Source of the DNA: Gnetum montanum
Taxonomy: Eukaryota > Streptophyta > Gnetopsida > Gnetales > Gnetaceae
Length of the DNA stretch: 64,000 nt
Direction: 5' to 3'
Assembly (NCBI GenBank): GCA_015680685.1
Contig: MNCI01013746.1
Span: 195,976-259,975, forward strand
Positions within the stretch are counted from its first letter, which is position 1. Each line of letters starts with the position of its first letter. The notes under the pieces are model-generated. The model was not told the origin of the DNA and did not search any database. It saw nothing but the letters and a program-made list of their open reading frames with translations. The translations under genes and the position numbers were made by a program. Shown here piece after piece: positions 1 to 10,689 of the stretch.

Positions 1-394
1 GGAGAAGGGATGCAAGGAAGGTCAAGTTCTAACGTCTATTGGTCAACTGCTTCTGATCAATGGAAACTCACAAACCACACCAGATGATCTCTGGATCTCT
101 GATCTGCTCCTTTTTGCCTTAGGTAGTCTCTGCTCGGAGCTGCTGATAATTGCTAATGGAGAAAGTTGTGTCTTCACCAAAGGAGAATCGCTCTTAATGC
201 CAATGCTCAAGCCAAGTGTCTCTTGTCTCTGTCTCTCTGTTGTTGTCCTTTTTTTGTCGTCGTACTCTTTTCTTCGCCAATTGGGATATTTATAGGTTTG
301 ACGGTATGTGGAGAAGGCACAGCTGTGATGACACGTGTTTCAAACTTTTCGGAAGATCGCTAACTTGACAATCCTTGTGTTGAAACCCGTATCT

Positions 395-1175
395 ACGCAC
401 AATACACGCATCTGCATATTGTGCGTATGAGTGGCAAATGTGGGTCGGGCATGTCTTCGTTGATTTTGGGCTACATTACGCTCGTACGCATTGTGTCGCG
501 TATAAGAGCGTAATAAAGCATGAAGACAATAGATTCGAGCTGCTTTACACTCGTTTACGCTGCCATGCATAGTGAAGCGTAAGCAATGATTATTTTGACG
601 ATGACTTACGCTGACACACGCTGCGTTGCATAACGAGTGTAAGGCGGCCAATATGTAAAGAAAGAAAGGCGCTGATCTACTGTGCATCTTTGGTCTCTCT
701 TTGAATTTTTCGACACTCATTACGCTGCCATGCGTACTGAGCGTAAACTCGGCCTCGGACAAAAGACTTAGCCAAAATATACGAGAAGTCGCATATTACG
801 CTGGTTAGGCCTTAGGCTTNAGCGAAATGAGAGAAAAGCGATGTAGATGAATGGCAACGACGATGATAACGTCAACACGACAACAGGAATCAGACACGAG
901 AGAAACGCGTGATTGCAAGATCTATAGTTTGATCCAGAAAAATAAGTATTTTGTATATTCAAGTTATAGTGGGGAGACCCCGACTGTTTTGTATAAAGCA
1001 AACACAAAGCAACAAGAAACAAGCAAACTACCTGAGTAGAAGTGCATAATAGAATCCGCATATTACGCTGGTTAGACCTTAGGCTTTGCCAAAGCTGTTG
1101 AAGTAAGCTGCCTTTGAATGTCGAACTATGTTACGCAAAGCGTCATTACGCTATGTTGCATACTATAGCGTAAAT
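395..1175. repeat. Array of short hairpins with TTACGCT / AGCGTAA arms
   Basis: At least six imperfect palindromic units lie at about 395-445, 471-515, 547-585, 605-645, 718-746 and 1131-1175. Each has an arm like TTACGCT (or CACTCGTT), a short centre often containing GCATGCG or TGCAT, and a returning AGCGTAA arm. The same units recur in the inverted sister LTR. In LTR sense orientation they lie upstream of the TATA box, where U3 enhancers sit. Many differences between the copies are CG versus TG/CA, as expected from methylcytosine loss. Confidence 0.7.
820..1066. other. Assembly join (N at 820) and extra segment absent from the sister LTR
   Basis: The stretch GCATATTACGCTGGTTAG occurs on both sides of the N (about 791 and 1060). 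The sister LTR at 17394-18405 runs straight through this point with no insert. The extra 246 bases contain no recognisable gene. They may be a misplaced contig end or a real insertion with a duplicated flank. Confidence 0.5.
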
Positions 1176-1345
1176 ATGGAAACATAGTGAGATAAGAAAT
1201 CTGCGAAGGAAACCAAAGTCTTGATGCCGCGCGCCTCCTTGCCTTGCCCTGTCTTGTTCTTCTTTCTGGAATTCTATCATGTACTCATGCCCGAATCACG
1301 AATCTTTGCCTGAGGCCGACTCGCAATTTCCACGGTGTTTCAACC

Positions 1346-3681
1346 TTCCCATGGTCAACATAGTCAAGTTGGCATATTTGAGGTTGACAAGCTCTATATA
1401 TTCTATCATCTCCTCTATTTGCAACTCCTTTAGGTGGATTTTAGCTTTTTTGTATGCATCCAAGCCAGCAAGGATTAGCTACCACACATTGGCTCTTTGT
1501 TGGAGTTGTCGGAGTGTCTTATTCATCTTCACCTTAACTAGCTAGATTTCTTTCTCATTAACTTCTTTGAGGAGCGCCACCTGGTCCCTATAGTGATTCT
1601 TTACTCATTCAAACTTTAGGGCCTCATTTTTCTAGGTGGCTACCTCAATGGCCATCTTTTGGCAAAGTGCTCAAACATCCTCCATAAATAGATTGCAATT
1701 TTCTACTGCCAACCTCCTCAAGTTAAGGTTCATCTTGGCTAGCTTCTCTTGTTGCTATCTCACAAACAAAACCATATAGTCTTTTTGTTTGTCGACATTC
1801 CATAGGCAATGAATATCCTTTATGAGGACCAAGTTTTCTTTGTGGACTTAAGCTAAGTCCTTATCAGTGTTGAAGGTAAGAGCTTCTGATAAGGAGGCAT
1901 CAAATACCATCATCTCATTAGCATTCTTAGCCTCATTTAATTTTGTTGAAGCTACATGAAAGCTTCATCTCTAGTGATGTCTTGGTTGAGAATGGTAGGA
2001 TCAAAGAGACAGGCTCTCATTTCTACAACTTTAGTAGCCAACTGATGGTTTTTGATAGTGGCTACCTCTAGTTGGACGTTGGTGATGAGGAGCTTGCCCA
2101 TTATCTCTAGCAAGTCTGACTAGGTAATAGTGATCTCATCTAGGAGATCAAAGATCTCTAGAAGTGATTACCTAGTTTCCACTAGTTAGTCCAACACCTC
2201 TTCATGTTGGATTGCACTTAGTCGATTACTTCTCGCTCTTGTAAAAGCTTGAACATCTTTCAAGGAAACTATGTCAGGCATGGCTATTGCAAGAGCATTT
2301 TATGCTTTGGCCACCTTGTCTACCATTACTTCCACCACTGCTTCCTGTCCATGATGCTACATCACTAGAATAGTAGCATCCTTGCATTTCTTCAGGTGCA
2401 CTAAGAAAGTTGCAGTGTTTCTAGATATTTTAGGGAACTTTTGCTATTGAATAATGGAACTGTAACTTCTTAGATGCTTGGATTTATTCTTGTGGGTGCT
2501 TGAATGTATCATGTAGAAAATAGTGAGGTAGTTTCTTCTAGCTAGTTGATGATTCTGGTGACTTTGTTGAGGTGGCTCAATGCTGGCCGATAGACCGATG
2601 ACTCCCCCTTGCTTGCCTCACCCTATTGTTGTTGCAACAACTATTCGTGAAGTTTCCTTATTTGTTCAATAGGTACACAAGCCGGTGGTATGGTCTCACC
2701 AATAGGTGGTGGTGGTGGTTGCTCCTCTTCCAACATATTGGTAGCTACTTTGTCCTTTATCATATCCTCCTAGGATGTAATAAGAGCATGGCATAGTGTG
2801 TCATTGGCATAATGAGCTATGCCTTCTCTTCAATAGATTTTTTAGATTAGGCATGGGAAGGAAAGTTTCTTTCTCCCTTGCTTATTTTCTTTAAAGCATT
2901 TCTCAATCTCGAGGTAAATGAGGTGAGGGAGATTCATGGGAAACTTTTTAATTAGAGAGATGCATGCATGGGTGGAGAAGGTAGTCATCTTGCTAGGCCT
3001 CACCATAGGATTTAGGTGATAGGTTGTCATCTTAAAGTAGGCTTGCTTCACCTTAGAGAGTGCACCATACTCCTTACGGTCCACCACATAGCACTGTTAG
3101 ATCCGTTCTTTCTTTGCCTTTGGGTTTTCTTGAGTGGAGATCTTTGCAAGAGTTGTTCTCATATTAGGAAAGCTAAGGACCTCCATAATGACCTCAACTA
3201 AATAAGAGATAGTTGTGTTCTTGATCTTAATGGTTGTGTCTCTCTACCAGTTGTTCCAAAAGAGGTATGCCTCTCCCATGTACCATTCTCCATTGAATGA
3301 GAGAATGGACCAAATGGGAGACCCCTATAATTGAGTTCAGACTTCATCTAGCATCAAGTTCAAGAAGGAACCAAAGTTAAGTTCTTGGAGAACTAAATTT
3401 TAGATCTTCTTGGAATAAAATTTTTCATGGTAGGCCTTAGTTAATGTGACTTCAAGGTTAGGCCTTGGCCTTAGCACCTCATCTTGTCAGGAATGGTTGG
3501 TCTCTATTGTGGGAATTTGATGAACATATTCCACTTTGGACTCCTTCCAAAGAGGTTCCATTGCATGCATCTTGGCCTCTTATTCCTAAGGTTGTTGTCG
3601 CTACTAGCTCCTTCCTCCTCTTGGCCAGTTTTCCCTTGGTTGGGATGGTCCTTTAGCTTGTGGTCCCCTCTTTGTTGTCAT
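1346..3681 (-). pseudogene. ORF3 of element A (env-position coiled-coil protein), degenerate
   Basis: The ATG at 3681-3679 (minus) follows an acceptor-like CACAG directly. The N-terminal part is Lys/Arg/Pro-rich. Next comes the conserved domain shared with B, D and E: signatures include GEWYMGEAYLFWNN (about 3280), YFKMTTYHLNPM (about 3030) and LSFPCLI (about 2850). A long Lys/Glu/Gln-rich region with coiled-coil character then runs to the G LTR. Many in-frame stops are present; the longest open piece is 2842-3087. The C-terminus is cut by the insertion at 1345. The core faintly resembles the 'putative plant transposon protein' domain found in plant gypsy elements, but that is from memory of its style and not tested. 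No transmembrane segment was seen that would make it a classical envelope. Confidence 0.6.
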
Positions 3682-3956
3682 CTGTGATCACAAACATAAC
3701 CAAAGATTCATGATTAATCTGTAACCATTACTGCTCTTTGATACCTTTCTTTTTTTTTCTTGGGTAAGTTACACTTAGGTTAGTTATGATCATGGCAAAT
3801 TGATTATGTCATTCATTTAGCTACCTGAGTTTGTTGATGAGGCTTAACTTGGTGGAGATGAAAACTTTAATATTATTTTATTAGTTAAACCTTGAGGAGT
3901 TTTAAAAATTTTCATTATAAACTATAGGTTTGTGGCCCCCAAGAAATAAAGCTCAC
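3682..3956 (-). other. Predicted leader intron before ORF3 (element A)
   Basis: On the minus strand a donor AGAG|GTGAGC ends the leader at 3957. An acceptor ending CACAG sits at 3682, directly against the ORF3 ATG. The 275-bp spacing is close to the 307 bp in element B, where both sites are also near consensus. No transcript is available, so splicing is inferred. Confidence 0.5.
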
Positions 3957-5614
3957 CTCTATTAGTTTGAGGGTCAAAGAATGAGATGAATTTGATAAGT
4001 TGTTTGTAAGTTATGGTGCTCAGAAGGTGCTTTGGGCTTTGAAAATTGCAAAAAATTTCCTAGCATTATAATGCAAATGCGAAAAATTGGCTAAGTATTA
4101 GTGCATATATATAGAATTTTTATAATGCGTTGATGGGGATGTGTTGATTGGGATGCATTGACACATTGAGTTGCATCGATGAGGATGCATCAATGTAGCC
4201 TATAAAGACAATTTTCCACATGTAAAAACTATCATGAGGAAGAGTTTGGCAATGAAATTAGAGTCTAGAGAAAGCCAAAAAAGCCTAGAATAATGAAAAA
4301 TCATGTAAGAGGGTTTGAAATTAATTTGGAAAAGGATATTTGAAGAAAACTAGATTGGTAAGGAGTGAAAAACTAGATGTTTCTTGTTGGAAAACAATGG
4401 ACTTGAGTGTGGAATGACTAAGGAATAGGAAGTTTAACCACCTAGACCAAGGAGTATGTAAGTAGGTCCTCTCCATAGCAGGCTTATGCCCTTAATGCCC
4501 TTGCATGTCCTCATACCTAAGAGTCTATAGGCACCAAGGATGATGAATGATCATGGATTGTTAAAAATCGAATCCACACAAGAAATCATCAAAGAATTAA
4601 GACATACCAAAATAAACATATTGAGTAATCATGATGTGAGGCAATGAGGTTATAGATGGTAAAAGTGGATGACGGGAGAGTGTGTGTGGAAATGGACTCT
4701 CACATACTAGTCACACAAAGTCCTTTGTGGATGTTGTAATTAATGTGACCCAATACTCTCCCATCCTTAGTTGGAATTAGGTCCATCCACTTCTAGTGAC
4801 TTCACATTAGCACATTGAGATAATTTGACCTCCCAGAGTTCATGAACACTTCCAAAGATCACCTACCATTTTAGATAGATAAGAAAAGACCAATAGGAAG
4901 TTAAGAGGGACTTAGTTAAAGGGTGCCTTCAGGCATAGGTAACATGTCTTTCCAGCCTCATAACCAATTTTTGTAGCCCATTATTTCATCTAAGGGCTGT
5001 GCATTGAATTACCATGTGTTCTTTTTATGGGAACAACACCATGCAAAGACATTGCTTCTTGTTAATGGTTAACATAAAAAATGGTAAGGAAGTGATGATA
5101 ATACCCATAAAACTCTAGACGGTAGGTAGGTACAAAAGGTGATAAGTCCCCTTGAAGCCACACCCTTATCAATTCCATTTAATTCATTCCAAATTTGAAA
5201 AGTACCAAGGTCACGGATTCTTTATAAGTTATTATTAAGAAATAAACTCATGCTTCCAAAATAAGAGAACACCATGGGGTTGATGGAATGGGTGGATGAT
5301 GTGAGCTCATTGCTTGATATCATGAGAAAACTAATGTCCCATTTATGTCATAATTCAAAGATGAAATTAATTCATTAAGTAATCAATTCAAAAAATAGAG
5401 TTCAATAAACCTTCAATAATCAACAGTTGTATTAAGCACCAAAGTCTTGATGGAAATAAAGAAGAAAAACATATGTAAAAATATCCAAATAAGGAAAAAA
5501 ATTAAAAGAAGTTGCAAAATACTCAAGAAAATGAAAAATGTATAAAAAATGATGTAAAACAAAAAAGTTGAAAAACTAAGGAGCTTGTTATAGGATGCTA
5601 GCATGGATGGCCAT
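3957..5614 (-). other. Inter-ORF noncoding region of element A
   Basis: No sustained coding frame lies between integrase and ORF3. Two blocks are shared with the other elements: a GGTCCTCYCCA...GCCC stretch at about 4455-4500, and GCATAGGTAACATGTCTTTC at about 4934. The region ends at the purine-rich motif following pol. Confidence 0.55.
4105..4195 (-). promoter_or_regulatory. Candidate internal promoter for ORF3 (element A)
   Basis: On the minus strand a cluster of GTTGATG/CATCAAC-type repeats (4125-4195) is followed by a TATA stretch CTATATATATG (4104-4114), about 425 bp upstream of the ORF3 ATG. The arrangement of repeats then TATA matches the U3 of related LTRs and the equivalent block in B and D. 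Confidence 0.45.
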
Positions 5615-5630
5615 CTCCCCCATAACTAAG
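5615..5630 (-). other. PPT-like motif after pol (element A)
   Basis: Minus-strand CTTAGTTATGGGGGAGATGG lies at the end of the integrase frame. It resembles the purine tract that precedes the 3' LTR of related elements (AGTTGTGGGGGTA). Confidence 0.45.
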
Positions 5631-8600
5631 TTGGAAGGAAGAGATCCAAAAGATTAAGCATGCTTGGCCATCGATTGAGGTTTTATGGCCACTAGTTGCT
5701 CTTATCTCCAAGAAATATTTAACTTATTGCATGTTGACTAATGACCTTTTATTTGGGTTGGAAAGATGGTAAATCATCATGGCCCCAGATGAAAAATTTT
5801 TATGAATAATGTAAGGGCCCTTCCATAGCATTTGGAATTTCATACATTGAGGTACATGCATGGGGTTCCAATAGAACACCTTATCTCTTAATTGAAATTT
5901 AACTTTTCATATTCTAAGGTCATGACATTGCTTGCTATGTGCCTTGTGCACTTCATTCAATGATAGAACCACTAATGAATTTTCATCTAGCATGTTGAGA
6001 TTCATCAATGTTTCTCTTTAGGCTAGACTTAAATCCAAGTCAAGGTCATGAGTCATTGAAAGTGTATGGAGGTTGATTTGAATCGAAAGAATTGGGAGTT
6101 TTCAGTACACTAACCCATTGGGAAAATATTTGATAGGAAGTTTCCATGTTGAACAATAAGCCCAAAGAGCATAATTGAGCTTGGTATGTCAATCCTTCTT
6201 ATACTTGCTACCTATGCATGTTAGTATTTTTTTTATTTTTCCTATTTGTAACCTCCACTTGATTATTGGCTTGGGGGTGTTATGGAGTTATACATTTATG
6301 TTCAAACCCCAAGTGTTGCATTAGTTTTTGAAAAGTGACATCGATAAAGTGTGTCCCATTATTAGAAATTAGTGTCCATGGCATATGAAACCTATTTACA
6401 ACATTTTGTTGTACAAAGCATGCCATTGTAGAAGATTAATGGTCGATGATGGCAATAGCTTCAACGCACTTGGTTCAATAATCAACAACCATGATTATGT
6501 ATACCTTTCTATTTAACATGGGGTTGATGGATCCCATGAAGTCAATTCTCCAAAGATCGAAAGGCTTCGATGGTTGAATCCACTATTGGAACCCTTTCAT
6601 GTACATGGTCATCCCTCCATCTTGTTGGCATTTGTCATAGGAACAAAATAAGTGATGGGAATCCTAGAAGATTGTTGGCCAATAATACCTTGCCATGAGG
6701 ATATTAATGGTCATCCTCCTCCTTGCATAGTGGCCCCCACAAGGGCCCTCATGTGTGTCTTGGAGGACTTGAAGTTCATTTGCATCAGGTACACACCATT
6801 GTACCAAGCCATCTGCAAAAGTCTTGTAGAAGTTACCTTTGATTTTGATGAAGTGCTTGGCTTGATGAAGAAACTATTATTTCTTCTTGTTGTCCCATTC
6901 CTATGACATCTCTTGAGTGAGTAGGTAGAAAAGGATGTGATTATACCAGTTTGATTCTTTGGAAGTTTAGACATCAATGACATCAACAAAGAGGAGTTCA
7001 TCAAGGAATTGATTAGATGATGGACCCTCATCGTCTTTGCTATCCCATCTCAACTGAGACAAGTGATTAGCAACCACATTCTTGGTCCCCTTTTTGTCAA
7101 ACATCGTGAGATCAAACTCTTGAAGAATCAATAGCCATCATATGACATGGGGGCTCATTTTTGGTTTATTCATTAGGAACCATATGGCATTGTGGTCGTC
7201 TGTACAATAAGTTGACATCTAAGAACATAATACCTGAATTTCTTTAAGGTATATACAACTACCATAAGCTCCTTCTTAGTGGTCATGTAGTTTAGTTGTG
7301 CACTCACAACGCTCTTGCTACACAGTGGATGTAGCATGGAGGTTTTTGATCATTTAATTGTGTAAGCATGGTCCCTAGAGCATAATTTGATGCATCGGTC
7401 ATGATGTGGAATGACCAAGACTTGCTGGATGCATGTAAAATTATAGTTTCTATGAGTTTCTACTTTAATTGTTAGAATACATTCTCACATTCCCCAGTCT
7501 AGGTGAATGATGCATCCTTCTTTGTGAGTTCCACCAATAATTTAGTAATCTTTAAGAATTTTTCAATGAAGCACCTATAGTAACCGATGTGGCCAAGGAA
7601 TGACCTTACATCTTTCACTATTTCTAGTTTCCTAGTTATTCCTTGGATGACCCGTACTTTCTCCAAGTATACCTTGATCCCTTTTTGCAAAATTCTATGC
7701 CCCAAGACAATGCCCTCTTGGACCATTAGATGGCTCTTTTACCAATTGAGCCTCAAATTTATCTCCACACATCTTTGAAGAACTTGTTAAGGTAGTCCTA
7801 GGCTAGCTCAAAGGTAGCCTCATAGGTAGAGAAGCCATCCATGAAGACTTCTACCCCACTACCAATATGTTGTTGAAAGATGCTTACAACCAATCATTGG
7901 AAAGTGGCAAGAGCATTGCATAGGCCAAAGGACATCTTCATATATGCAAAAGTTCCATAAGGACTTGTGAATATAGTCTTGGCTTGGTCCTTTGGTACAA
8001 TCTAGATTTGGTTATAGCCACTATAACCATCTAGAAAGCTATAGTAATAATGCCCTACATTAGTTTTCAACACATGGTCCACAAATGACAATGGAAAATG
8101 GTCCTAATGTGTTGCCATATTTAACAGCTAAAATTCTATATAGACTCTCAATTTTCCTCCCTTCTTTGGAATAATAATGAGTGGGATAACCCACTTACTA
8201 TCCACACTTTGGTAGATGAACCCTGCTTTGAGGAGTTGCTCAATATCCTCCTTGATGATCTACTTGAGTTTTGGATTCAATCATCATTGTGGTTGCCTTT
8301 TTTTCTTGATGGAGGAGTCTATGTAGATTCAATGCTAGAATATCTGAGGATCTATCCATGTTAGCTCATGATATGACTAAGCAAAGCCTGTTGACCACTT
8401 ATTCACAACTTTCAACAATTTCTGCTTCTGTTTAGGAGCAAGTGTGACATTGATAATCACTAGCTTGTCATTTTGAAGAAATGTATATTCCATGCTTGTT
8501 GGTAGAACCTTTAACTTAAGGTGATCTTGCTTGAAAGTATCAGGGATCTCCAACTCTTCCCAATCTATTTCATTTTATGCATTGGATAGTTGGCAATGGA

Positions 8601-9260
8601 GTTTCCCTAATTTATCTATGCTGTCAACATAGGAGCTAGTAAGGCTCTCAACTAGTTCCATGTACATTGTTGATTCAACTTCATTATCTATTATTAGCCA
8701 CTAGGTACCTTCTTGTTTAGTCATTGTTGTATACATGCACCTTTCAATTTCTCTAGTTTATTCACACTAATTACATGCTTGAAGTGATGTGCCTTTTATG
8801 GTCCATAGTCTTTGCACGTAATGGCATCCTATGTCACTATACGCTATGCATGGAACTCTCTTCTTCTCCACTTTTTAAAATTCATTTTTCTTAAAAATCT
8901 CCAAGGAAAGTTTTCAAATCCCCATTCTCACATCAATGATGCTCGACCATGTCTTTTCCATGATGATAGGGAAGTCCTCCTTGCAATTCTCCACATGGAT
9001 CACCAAGAAATCAGAAGGATAAGACCACCCATAAATAGTTTTCACAATGTCCTCCACTAATCTCAAAGGAATAATGATGGATTGATCTGCCAACTTTAGT
9101 TTGATGTAGCTCTTTTTCAAGGGAGGTAGGTTTCATGCCTTGTACATCTCTTGAGAAATTACATTAACTTTGAAACTTGAATCCAAAAGAGCCTTTCATG
9201 GTTCATTTCTAGCAATATCTAGGTAGATGAGGGGACTCCCAGGATCAAATCTCTTCCTAG
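5631..9260 (-). pseudogene. pol of element A (PR-RT-RNaseH-INT), degenerate
   Basis: Right to left: protease around 8910-9230 (LLDS-type site decayed; conserved IIM..TWSSIIDVRMGI end); a linker at 8300-8800; RT at about 7490-8290; RNase H at about 7000-7490; integrase at about 5640-6900, with HHCC finger traces near 6600-6720 and a GPY motif near 5820. The RT signature reads FMDG at about 7840, so the second catalytic Asp is lost. The middle integrase Asp is Asn (SNNG, about 6368). Stops and frameshifts are frequent; the clearest open pieces are 7499-7726 (RT/connection) and 8914-9120 (protease end). The enzyme functions are those known for Metaviridae pol; none could be active here. Confidence 0.85.
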
Positions 9261-9607
9261 GAAGGTGGATGACCTTAATCCAATTTGTGACCACATGGGT
9301 CAAAATGACAATATGGAGTTGGAGAGAGTTTTGGTTTTAAGGATACTCAGTATGAATTTCAAAGGTACAAGTAGTAGGATTGGCAGCCACAAGTGTTTGA
9401 GAGGGCTTCATGGAATTTCTGGTTCTAAAGAATGACCTCTTATGAGGCTTAGATATAGGATCACTCAATTGAGTAGTCAGCTATAGATTCACTAGCCTCA
9501 TGGCATTTCTTTGCCGTGGTTCCATAGGTATTTCTTCCTGCATGGATGAAGTAGGTCGCAAAGGTGTTATCAGTTGTAGTGTAAGAGTGGATGGATGCTA
9601 AGGATAA
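9261..9607 (-). pseudogene. gag C-terminal region of element A (left of the D insertion)
   Basis: Degenerate Pro/Gln/Tyr-rich sequence collinear with 27061-27420 of element B and 39376-39670 of element C. It is cut at 9607 by element D and continues at 34118. The sequence before the junction matches the element B stretch just left of 27417. Confidence 0.6.
9603..9607. repeat. Degenerate target site duplication of element D (left)
   Basis: GATAA here and GAAGG at 34118-34122 flank element D. The uninterrupted paralogue in element B reads GATGG at this point (about 27417-27421), which would give both by one or two substitutions. Confidence 0.4.
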
Positions 9608-10479
9608 TGATGAGTGGTGGGGTAATCCAACACCCAACCATACAAGTTACGAGTATTCATGCATAGCTTGATTGTAATCTATGGATAAGGCAATGTGATT
9701 ATGCTAGTAACTGGTGAAAGTTTGGGATCATTGTCTTCCCACATGAACTAGTAAAATCTATTTGTATGGCTTAACTCACTGTGAGGTATATGATAATTGA
9801 TCTTGTAGGGCCATTATTACTCCTAGTAAACATAATGTGAGTGAAAGTAATTTCTAAGTCTAAGTAAATGGTAAACGAATCTATTCTAGCATAGTGTGAT
9901 GAGTATCCATTCCTAATCTTTCATACACACCTTGGACTTCATGTAACTACCACTGGGATTATCAAGCGATAGTACTATTGGGTTACCAAGAAATTACACT
10001 TAAGTTCTTGAGATTAGTCATACTTATTTAGCTTAATATGAACATGTAAAAGTAAAGTGCTTTGGAACAGTAAATAATTAAGCTAGTGAATAGTAAGAAA
10101 ATCATTCTAAGTGTAAAGAGTAAATCTATGAGAATGCTGCAATAGTGGGAAATAGCTCGATCTTTATTTTCAATTACGCTTATGCCCAAGTACAAAATGC
10201 TTGAATAAAGCTATTGTTCACTAGTTCACACTACACTACAAGCATTCACACCTCTAATTGCTAAGTCTAAGTTCACAAAAACAAATTGAAAGAGTTTGGT
10301 ATAGGTTGAAAAAATTGTGTGTTAGACCATGTGCTTGAGTATCATATTTATACGCAGGCACCTGTCCCAAAATATCAAATATCTGATGTCGTAGCTTAGG
10401 CTTCGATATTAGATATGTGATATCGTAACTTTGATATCAAATGTCCAATATTATAGCCAATGAAAAATTCACTTTATCA
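9608..10479 (-). repeat. 3' LTR of element D
   Basis: Starts TGATGAGTGG and ends CTTTATCA next to the purine tract. It aligns along its length with 33231-34117. Reversed TATA (ATATTTATAC, about 10349) is followed by GATATC/GATATT palindromes at 10375-10440, the U3 start in sense orientation. Confidence 0.85.
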
Positions 10480-10492
10480 TACCCCCACAACT
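10480..10492 (-). other. 3' polypurine tract of element D
   Basis: Minus-strand CAGTTGTGGGGGTA abuts the 3' LTR; it would prime plus-strand DNA synthesis in an active element. Confidence 0.7.
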
Positions 10493-10689
10493 GATTGAAA
10501 ACTTGTCCTCGAGTTAAAAAAAAATAAGAATAGAGTCTTGTACAAAATTTGGAAGGTATATTTACATGACTGACTAACTATATACATGACTCTTGACTAC
10601 CACAGTGGTGTTTACAAAAACCTAACACAAGATATGACATGATAAAGTTTAACAAAAAATAAAATCTTGATGAACCTTGATGTAGCCTT

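Larger units (their letters stand above)
1..1345 (-). mobile_element. Partial LTR of family G (minus orientation)
   Basis: This is a near-complete inverted copy of 17394-18405. In sense (minus) orientation it begins next to GTTGAAACACCG at 1345 and runs left past the window edge. The sister copy starts TGTTGAAACACCG, so the leading T has changed here. A TATA box (CTATAAATAT, 286-295 on the minus strand) sits at the same relative place in both copies. The 86 bases at the window start are not in the sister copy and are probably U5. The junction at 1345/1346 cuts the ORF3 of element A, so this LTR is the 5' end of an element extending left out of view, or a solo LTR. No protein domain is visible, so Copia or gypsy membership is undecided. 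Open frames across it look like by-products of its repeat structure. Confidence 0.75.
1346..9607 (-). mobile_element. Ty3/gypsy element A, left part (ORF3, pol, gag C-terminus)
   Basis: Reading right to left it shows a gag C-terminal Pro/Gln-rich region, protease, RT, RNase H, integrase, an inter-ORF block and ORF3, collinear with elements B and C. It is interrupted at 9608 by element D and resumes at 34118 with more gag until about 34713. The left end is cut by the G-family LTR at 1345, so no LTR of A is visible. Domain order and the FMD-type RT signature place it with the non-chromoviral gypsy lineages (Athila/Tat-like); the exact lineage is inference. It is the oldest element here, since D, B and G are all younger insertions into A or into D within A. 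Every frame is broken. Confidence 0.85.

Noticed and set aside
340-762. 140-codon open frame in the G-family LTR
   Set aside because: It lies across the hairpin array and upstream of the TATA box; the peptide simply follows the repeats and is not shared intact with the sister copy.
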